From Hyphomicrobiales bacterium (GTDB lineage: Bacteria > Pseudomonadota > Alphaproteobacteria > Rhizobiales > Beijerinckiaceae): 11,227 nucleotides of DNA. The position numbers and the translations under genes were made by a program. The notes beneath the pieces are model-generated. The model was not told the DNA's origin. It made no database searches and saw only the letters and a list, made by a program, of their open reading frames with translations. This document shows positions 6,849-11,227 of the stretch, one piece after another (within the stretch, counting starts at the first letter, position 1; each line of letters starts with the position of its first letter). The stretch is from assembly GCA_900299065.1 (NCBI GenBank), contig OMIJ01000210.1, forward strand, positions 1 through 11,227, read 5' to 3'.

Positions 6849-8222
6849 ATGTCCATACGCGATGACGAAGCTAATCGTTTTACCGCCCGTGCCTCCCGCT
6901 ATGCTCGCGTTGGCGTCAATCTGGGTGGTGTTGCCGCGCGCATGGTTGGAACGCGTTTGGTGGGCCAGCAGACCTCTCTTCAATCAGATCGCGACAATCG
7001 CAATGCGGCCGCTCTGAGTCAGGCCCTGGGGGGCCTCAAAGGCCCCCTGATGAAAGTCGCGCAATTAATGGCGACCATTCCCGATCTGCTCCCACCGCAT
7101 TATGCCGAAGAATTACAAAAGCTGCAGTCCAACGCCCCGCCCATGGGCGCGGCCTTTGTGCGTCGGCGCATGCGAGCGGAATTGGGAGAGCAGTGGCAAA
7201 ACCGCTTTGCAGAATTTGAGCTCAATCCCTCTGCGGCGGCCTCGCTGGGTCAGGTGCATCGCGCCAGATCACTGGAGGGAAAAATACTTGCCTGTAAGCT
7301 GCAATATCCCGATATGGCTTCTGCCGTGGAGGCGGATCTTGCGCAATTGCAGGTTTTATTCGCTCTGCACCGGCGCATGGATCCGGCTATTGAGACGCAG
7401 GATATGGCCCGCGAAATTGCCGAGCGTATCCGCGAGGAGCTCGACTATCAGCGAGAAGCCAAACATGCTGCGCTTTATGCGCATATTTTGAATGATCATT
7501 CGGATGTGCGTGTGCCAAAAGTGGAGGCATCGCTCTCCACAGCGCGTTTATTGACCATGCATTGGCTGGAAGGTGAAAAACTGCTCGCCTTCAAATCTGC
7601 GCCTGAAGAGCAACGCAATCTGATTGCTCGGGCTTTGTTCAAAGCCTGGTGGTATCCTTTCAGCCAGTTTGGGATTATTCACGGCGATCCGCATCTGGGC
7701 AATTATACGATCTTTACGCAAAATCAGGAGCCGCAGGGGCTCAATTTGCTTGATTATGGCTGTGTGAGAATTTTTCCGCCCAGTTTTGTTGGCGCTGTGG
7801 TTGATCTCTATCACGGCCTGCGCAGGAATGATGAGGCCCGCATCATCCATGCATATGAGACCTGGGGCTTCAAAAATCTAAACCGCGACATCATCGAGAT
7901 TTTGAATATATGGGCGCGTTTTATTTATGGTCCCTTGCTGGATGATCGTATTCGCACCATTGCAGATGGCATAGCACCGGCGGCCTATGGTCGGCGAGAG
8001 GCGTTTCAAGTGCATCAGGCGCTCAAGCAAAAAGGACCGGTGCGTATTCCTCGCGAATTTGTTTTCATGGATCGTGCTGCCATTGGACTTGGTGGCGTGT
8101 TTTTGCATCTCAATACCAGACTTAATTTTTATCAATTGTTCAATCAAGCAATGGGGGATGATTTCAGCGTGGATCAAATTGCCCGCCGCCAACGCGCAGC
8201 ACTGGATCACGTCATTCTCTAG
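6849..8222 (+). CDS. ABC1 (UbiB/ADCK-like) atypical kinase-family protein
   Basis: This is a 457-residue member of the ABC1/UbiB/AarF family of atypical kinase-ATPases linked to ubiquinone synthesis and lipid homeostasis. The hallmarks are present: an Ala-rich nucleotide loop SAAASLGQVH at 128-137, putative ATP-binding Lys150 in ILACKLQYP, an acidic patch REELDYQREAKHA at 195-207, the catalytic HGDPHLGN at 278-285 and the metal-binding DYG at 302-304. The family's N-terminal KxGQ motif reads KVAQ here (69-72), within LKGPLMKVAQLM. The length is shorter than E. coli UbiB (546), and I do not see its C-terminal pair of membrane helices, so this is a UbiB relative rather than UbiB itself. The frame is open from 6642, but that part overlaps the binding-protein gene antisense. 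The ATG at 6849 gives MSIRDDEANRFTARASRYAR, a plausible family N-terminus, with only a weak GAG upstream. Exact role is unknown. Confidence 0.87.
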   Translation: MSIRDDEANRFTARASRYARVGVNLGGVAARMVGTRLVGQQTSLQSDRDNRNAAALSQALGGLKGPLMKVAQLMATIPDLLPPHYAEELQKLQSNAPPMGAAFVRRRMRAELGEQWQNRFAEFELNPSAAASLGQVHRARSLEGKILACKLQYPDMASAVEADLAQLQVLFALHRRMDPAIETQDMAREIAERIREELDYQREAKHAALYAHILNDHSDVRVPKVEASLSTARLLTMHWLEGEKLLAFKSAPEEQRNLIARALFKAWWYPFSQFGIIHGDPHLGNYTIFTQNQEPQGLNLLDYGCVRIFPPSFVGAVVDLYHGLRRNDEARIIHAYETWGFKNLNRDIIEILNIWARFIYGPLLDDRIRTIADGIAPAAYGRREAFQVHQALKQKGPVRIPREFVFMDRAAIGLGGVFLHLNTRLNFYQLFNQAMGDDFSVDQIARRQRAALDHVIL

Positions 8223-8285
8223 CCCTTAAAATCTTCCCTGCCATCTTGACCAAGGCTCAGCTTATGTTTCATCCTGCAAAAAACA

Positions 8286-8292
8286 GGGGGGG
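8286..8292 (+). promoter_or_regulatory. Unusual all-G ribosome binding site of the tannase-family gene
   Basis: Seven consecutive G bases end 4 bases before the ATG at 8297 and follow a run of six A bases (8278-8283). A weak 4-bp stem, CCTG 8273-8276 with CAGG 8284-8287, could partly cover the site. Slippage in the G tract would change the spacing to the start codon. Confidence 0.5.
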
Positions 8293-8296
8293 ACTA

Positions 8297-9847
8297 ATGA
8301 ATCGTCGGTCTTTAATTTTCATCGCCAAGCTTACACTATGTTCGGCTCTCATCCCTTCACAGGCTTTTCCCGGTGATCTTCTCTCATGCAGTGAGCTGGA
8401 TGCTGATGGCCTCTTCAACAATACAAAGGTGAAATCGGCCAAGACAATTGCCCCCAAGCCAGAGGCCGGCTTGCCCAATTATTGTGAAGTGCAGGCCACG
8501 ATTAAACCTGTCCGCGGCTCCAATGTGGGCGTCGTCTATCGCTTTCCTAGTGTCTGGAATGGCAAATTATATGCTGTTGGAGGTGGTGGCTTTGCCGGCA
8601 ATATGTCTGTTGAAGCCGTCTCGGCAGCGCTCAAAAAAGGCTATGCGACGGCCAGCAATGATCTGGGTCATGAAAGCGCCAATTCACTTGATGCCAATTT
8701 CGCCGTTGAATCGCCGGGTAAGGCCAATGAAGATGCGATCACTGATTTTGGCTATCGGGCAACCAATGTCACTGTCAAACTGGCAAAACAGATTATCATC
8801 GAGCATTACGGCAAAAATCCCATCAAATCCTATTTTGAGGGGTGCTCAACTGGCGGTCGTCAGGGTCTTGCAGAAATGCAGCGCTATGCGGAAGATTTTG
8901 ATGGCGTGATCGCCGGCGCACCTGTTTATAATGCGCTGGTCTATACCAATTCTGTTTATCGCGTTCAGGCCTTTCATGCCAAACCTGAAAGCAATTTGAT
9001 GCCAGAACATGTGCCGCTGATCAGCAAGGCCGTGATGGAGGCCTGCGACGCCAAGGATGGCATTAAGGACGGCATTCTATCAGATCCGCGTCAGTGCAAA
9101 TGGGATCCCGCTGAGCTTTTGTGCAAGGCCGGGCAATCGGGTGCGCAATGCCTCAGCCAGTCGCAAGTGGATACTGTGCGCAAAGTTTATGATGGTCTCA
9201 AAGGTGCTGATGGCAAATGGCGCGCTATGCCTTTAATGCGCGGTGGCGAGATTGATTGGGTCACACGCATGATCGGCACGCCCGAAATGCCGCGGGGTCT
9301 CAATGCCGTATTGGGCTCTCCCTTTGTCTCTCATCTGGTCAAGAATGATCCCAAATATGACATTATGAGCTTTGATCCCGATAAGGGCGTCGAAGAAATC
9401 CAGAAGAGCTTTGCCGGTGATCGCGTTTTGCAGGAAAATCCAGATATTTCCCGCTTCACACGCCGTGGCGGCAAGCTGATTCTCTGGCATGGCTTTAATG
9501 ATCCTGGCCCCAGCCCGCTCTCAACGATCGAATATTATGAGAAAGTGGTTGAGGCGATTGGCTCTGGCGCTGATAAGGCGGCTGACGCCCAGAAGAGTGC
9601 CCGTCTGTTTTTGGCTCCCGGTGTCGGCCATTGCCGCGGTGGTGTTGGGCCTGATCAGTTCGATATGCTCTCGGCTCTCGAGGCTTGGTCAGAGAAAAAC
9701 GAGGCCCCCGAGCGGATCATTGCCACTAAAGCGGGCTCCAATCTCATGCGCCCCCTCTGCCCCTATCCCAAACTCGCCAAATATAAGGGTGATGGTGATA
9801 GCAATGATCCGGCGAATTTCACCTGCGCCGTGCCTGACGCCAATTAA
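8297..9847 (+). CDS. Secreted tannase/feruloyl esterase-family hydrolase (MHETase-like fold)
   Basis: This is a 516-residue serine esterase of the tannase family, which includes tannases, fungal feruloyl esterase B and MHETase. A signal peptide covers about residues 1-23 (Arg3-Arg4, then a hydrophobic stretch, cleavage near PSQA). The nucleophile is Ser184 in GCSTGG (182-187), with Asp402 in WHGFNDPGPSP and His445 in PGVGHCRGG. Cys183 and Cys446 flank the catalytic residues and form the family's characteristic disulfide. DAKDGIKDGI at 251-260 matches the calcium-binding loop of the lid domain. The mature protein has ten cysteines, fitting five disulfides as in MHETase, so it should fold in the periplasm or outside. 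The likely substrate is an ester of an aromatic acid, but substrate cannot be read from the sequence. The ATG at 8297 is chosen over a TTG at 8246 because of the G-rich ribosome binding site 4 bases upstream and the signal peptide. Confidence 0.9.
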   Translation: MNRRSLIFIAKLTLCSALIPSQAFPGDLLSCSELDADGLFNNTKVKSAKTIAPKPEAGLPNYCEVQATIKPVRGSNVGVVYRFPSVWNGKLYAVGGGGFAGNMSVEAVSAALKKGYATASNDLGHESANSLDANFAVESPGKANEDAITDFGYRATNVTVKLAKQIIIEHYGKNPIKSYFEGCSTGGRQGLAEMQRYAEDFDGVIAGAPVYNALVYTNSVYRVQAFHAKPESNLMPEHVPLISKAVMEACDAKDGIKDGILSDPRQCKWDPAELLCKAGQSGAQCLSQSQVDTVRKVYDGLKGADGKWRAMPLMRGGEIDWVTRMIGTPEMPRGLNAVLGSPFVSHLVKNDPKYDIMSFDPDKGVEEIQKSFAGDRVLQENPDISRFTRRGGKLILWHGFNDPGPSPLSTIEYYEKVVEAIGSGADKAADAQKSARLFLAPGVGHCRGGVGPDQFDMLSALEAWSEKNEAPERIIATKAGSNLMRPLCPYPKLAKYKGDGDSNDPANFTCAVPDAN

Positions 9848-9993
9848 GGGATTAAGCGCGCAGAGGATATTATAGCTTCGGGGCTGGTCTCCGGGGCCTG
9901 CGTCCAAACGTCCTGCCTGCTCCACATGGTTGCCCCACAGCCCGGATTGGGCTATGCGGGGGAGAGACTGTCTAAAACAGCAAGGGGTTCAAC

Positions 9994-10143
9994 ATGAGCA
10001 ATCATCATGACTCAGCCAATGGCCATCCCGATATGGATTATGCTGAACACGATAAAACCTATCATATGTTCATCAATCTGGCTAAATATGGCACCATTTT
10101 CTGTGTGCTCTTGCTGATCTTTATGGCAGTAACCCTGCTCTGA
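9994..10143 (+). CDS. aa3-type cytochrome c oxidase subunit IV (bacterial, small)
   Basis: This 49-residue protein has a hydrophilic, His/Asp-rich N-terminus (1-24), including DMDYAEHDKTY at 13-23, and then a single membrane helix at about 28-49. The pattern D-Y-x-E-H-x-x-T-Y followed by NLAKYGTIF matches the small subunit IV of alphaproteobacterial aa3-type cytochrome c oxidase. This subunit packs against the core of the proton-pumping oxidase in the inner membrane and is not essential for catalysis. AAGGGG at 9982-9987, 6 bases upstream, gives a good ribosome binding site. It sits directly before pntA with a terminator between, an arrangement I recall from other alphaproteobacteria, where this gene is often far from the main oxidase operon. 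It is easily missed because of its size. The 146 bases before it hold no gene; they contain only a short stem (AGCCC/GGGCT) without a U-run. Confidence 0.88.
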   Translation: MSNHHDSANGHPDMDYAEHDKTYHMFINLAKYGTIFCVLLLIFMAVTLL

Positions 10144-10171
10144 TTGAATGCTCCGGCAGTGGTTGTGGCTG

Positions 10172-10200
10172 AGCGCCTCTGGTAACGGAGGCGCTTTTCT
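10172..10200 (+). terminator. Rho-independent terminator after the oxidase subunit IV gene
   Basis: AGCGCCTC at 10172-10179 pairs perfectly with GAGGCGCT at 10188-10195 across an 8-base loop, and the stem runs into TTTT (10195-10198) then CT. It begins 28 bases after the subunit IV stop and lies before pntA, so pntA probably has its own promoter between 10200 and 10274 or depends on readthrough. Confidence 0.85.
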
Positions 10201-10274
10201 ATTGCCTTCGGGACCGATTTGGGCCTGAATGAGGAGCTTATCGTAATTCCTGAGGCACAGCGGAGATTAAACCC

Positions 10275-11227
10275 ATGCGCATTGCGGTTCCGGCCGAAAC
10301 CGATGCCAACGAAAGCCGGGTGGCGGCTACCCCTGAGACAGTGAAGAAACTGATCGGTTTGGGGGCAAGCGTGGCCGTCCAGGCAGGCGCAGGCAAAGCC
10401 TCTGGCCATATGGATGCCGAATATCAGGCCGCCGGTGCCCAGATACAGGCCAGTCATCAGCAAGTTCTGGCAGATGCGGATATTGTTCTGCAGGTTCGCC
10501 GTCCCAGAGGGCAGGATCTCGCAGGCCTTAAAAAAGGTGCAGCCATTCTGGCCTTGATGGATCCCTATGGTCAGCAAGAGGCGATTCAGGCCATTGCCAA
10601 TACCGGGGCTAATGCTTTTGCTATGGAATTCATGCCGCGCATCACCCGTGCGCAGGTTATGGATGTTCTTTCCTCACAAGCCAATCTCGCCGGCTATCGA
10701 GCTGTGATTGATGCCTCGGCCGAATATGGCCGCGCTCTGCCCATGATGATGACGGCAGCGGGCACAATTCCGGCTGCCAAGATTTTTATCATGGGTGTGG
10801 GTGTCGCTGGTCTTCAGGCCATTGCCACAGCGCGACGTCTGGGAGCTATTGTCACAGCCACCGATGTGCGTCCCGCCACCAAGGAGCAAGTGGAATCCCT
10901 TGGTGCCAAATTCCTAGCCGTTGAGGATGAAGAATTTTTGCAGGCGCAAACGGCTGGCGGCTATGCCAAGGAAATGTCGAAAGACTATCAGGCCAAACAA
11001 GCGGCACTGACAGCCTCGCATCTTGCCAAGCAGGATATTGTCATCACCACGGCTTTGATCCCCGGTCGTCCAGCCCCGCGCTTAATCAGCGCCGAAATGG
11101 TGCAATCCATGCGCCCTGGCTCAGTCATCGTTGATCTGGCTGTTGAGCGTGGTGGCAATTGTGAATTGTCGCAAGCTGGCAAAGTTCATGTCACCGATAA
11201 TGGCGTCAAAATCATTGGCTATCTCAA
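10275..11227 (+). CDS. pntA: Proton-translocating NAD(P) transhydrogenase, alpha subunit (NAD-binding domain I), cut by the window end
   Basis: The 317 codons present encode domain I of the Re/Si-specific transhydrogenase, which binds NAD(H) on the cytoplasmic side and passes hydride to NADP+ at the expense of the proton gradient, supplying NADPH. Seen are the start MRIAVPAETDANESRVAATP, the RQD-loop residues Arg122, Gln127 and Asp130 in MPRITRAQVMD, the invariant SSQANLAGYRAVID (133-146), MMMTAAGT (157-164), the nucleotide fold GVGVAGLQA (174-182) with acidic Asp197 after the second strand, TALIPGRPAP (259-268) and VIVDLAVERGGNC. The sequence resembles Rhodospirillum rubrum domain I throughout, with no frameshift. 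GGAGA at 10262-10266, 8 bases before the ATG, is the likely ribosome binding site. The reading frame is open at the right edge. Whether the alpha subunit is split into two genes, as is common in alphaproteobacteria, cannot be seen here. Confidence 0.95.
   Translation, partial: MRIAVPAETDANESRVAATPETVKKLIGLGASVAVQAGAGKASGHMDAEYQAAGAQIQASHQQVLADADIVLQVRRPRGQDLAGLKKGAAILALMDPYGQQEAIQAIANTGANAFAMEFMPRITRAQVMDVLSSQANLAGYRAVIDASAEYGRALPMMMTAAGTIPAAKIFIMGVGVAGLQAIATARRLGAIVTATDVRPATKEQVESLGAKFLAVEDEEFLQAQTAGGYAKEMSKDYQAKQAALTASHLAKQDIVITTALIPGRPAPRLISAEMVQSMRPGSVIVDLAVERGGNCELSQAGKVHVTDNGVKIIGYL

Noticed and set aside
9935..9965. Stem AGCCC/GGGCT before the oxidase subunit IV gene as a riboswitch or terminator
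   Set aside because: It has only a 5-bp stem and no T-run, and it fits no riboswitch class that I recognise.
10219..10247. Possible promoter TTGGGC-N17-CGTAAT before pntA
   Set aside because: The -35 element equals the one proposed before scoA, but the -10 element is poor; a promoter is expected here, though these bases alone do not support one.
10062..10577. Minus-strand open frame of 171 codons opposite the oxidase subunit IV gene and pntA
   Set aside because: It spans two real genes and a terminator on the other strand, and its product resembles no family I know.

Overview
The window looks like ordinary chromosome from an alphaproteobacterium, most likely of the Hyphomicrobiales (Rhizobiales). 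The evidence is a ChvA/NdvA-type glucan exporter, the tiny aa3-type cytochrome oxidase subunit IV just before a proton-translocating transhydrogenase gene (pntA), and an ABC1-kinase subtype with KVAQ in place of KxGQ. Coding sequence prefers T-ending codons (GAT, AAT, TAT, CAT) despite fairly high GC. This assignment rests on remembered protein families, not on a search.

Layout, left to right. (1) Bases 1-92 are a perfect palindrome at the very edge. It overlaps the 5' end of a truncated HlyC/CorC-type CNNM/CBS membrane protein gene and looks like a fold-back assembly or amplification artefact. (2) A glucan-exporter-like ABC transporter on the minus strand converges on that gene. (3) Divergent from the exporter is a plus-strand run: the two subunits of a succinyl-CoA:3-ketoacid CoA-transferase, a dienelactone-hydrolase-family enzyme, and a small DUF6295-like protein. 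(4) A periplasmic substrate-binding protein with no transporter partners lies on the minus strand. (5) Divergent from it are an ABC1/UbiB-like atypical kinase and a secreted tannase/feruloyl-esterase/MHETase-family enzyme. (6) Last come the 49-residue cytochrome oxidase subunit IV gene, a rho-independent terminator, and the start of pntA, which runs off the right edge.

How the genes may work together. The CoA-transferase activates acetoacetate (or possibly 3-oxoadipate) and, with the hydrolase and the secreted esterase, would fit catabolism of carboxylic or aromatic acids; that link is inference from proximity only. The oxidase subunit and transhydrogenase serve respiration and NADPH supply, and the ABC1 kinase probably serves quinone or lipid metabolism. 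I see no phage, insertion sequence, CRISPR array, tRNA/rRNA, toxin-antitoxin pair or defence locus. No gene-free stretch exceeds 300 bases. I found no convincing undescribed system. The best leads are the DUF6295-like protein tied to the hydrolase, the hydrolase's altered active site, and the orphan binding protein.
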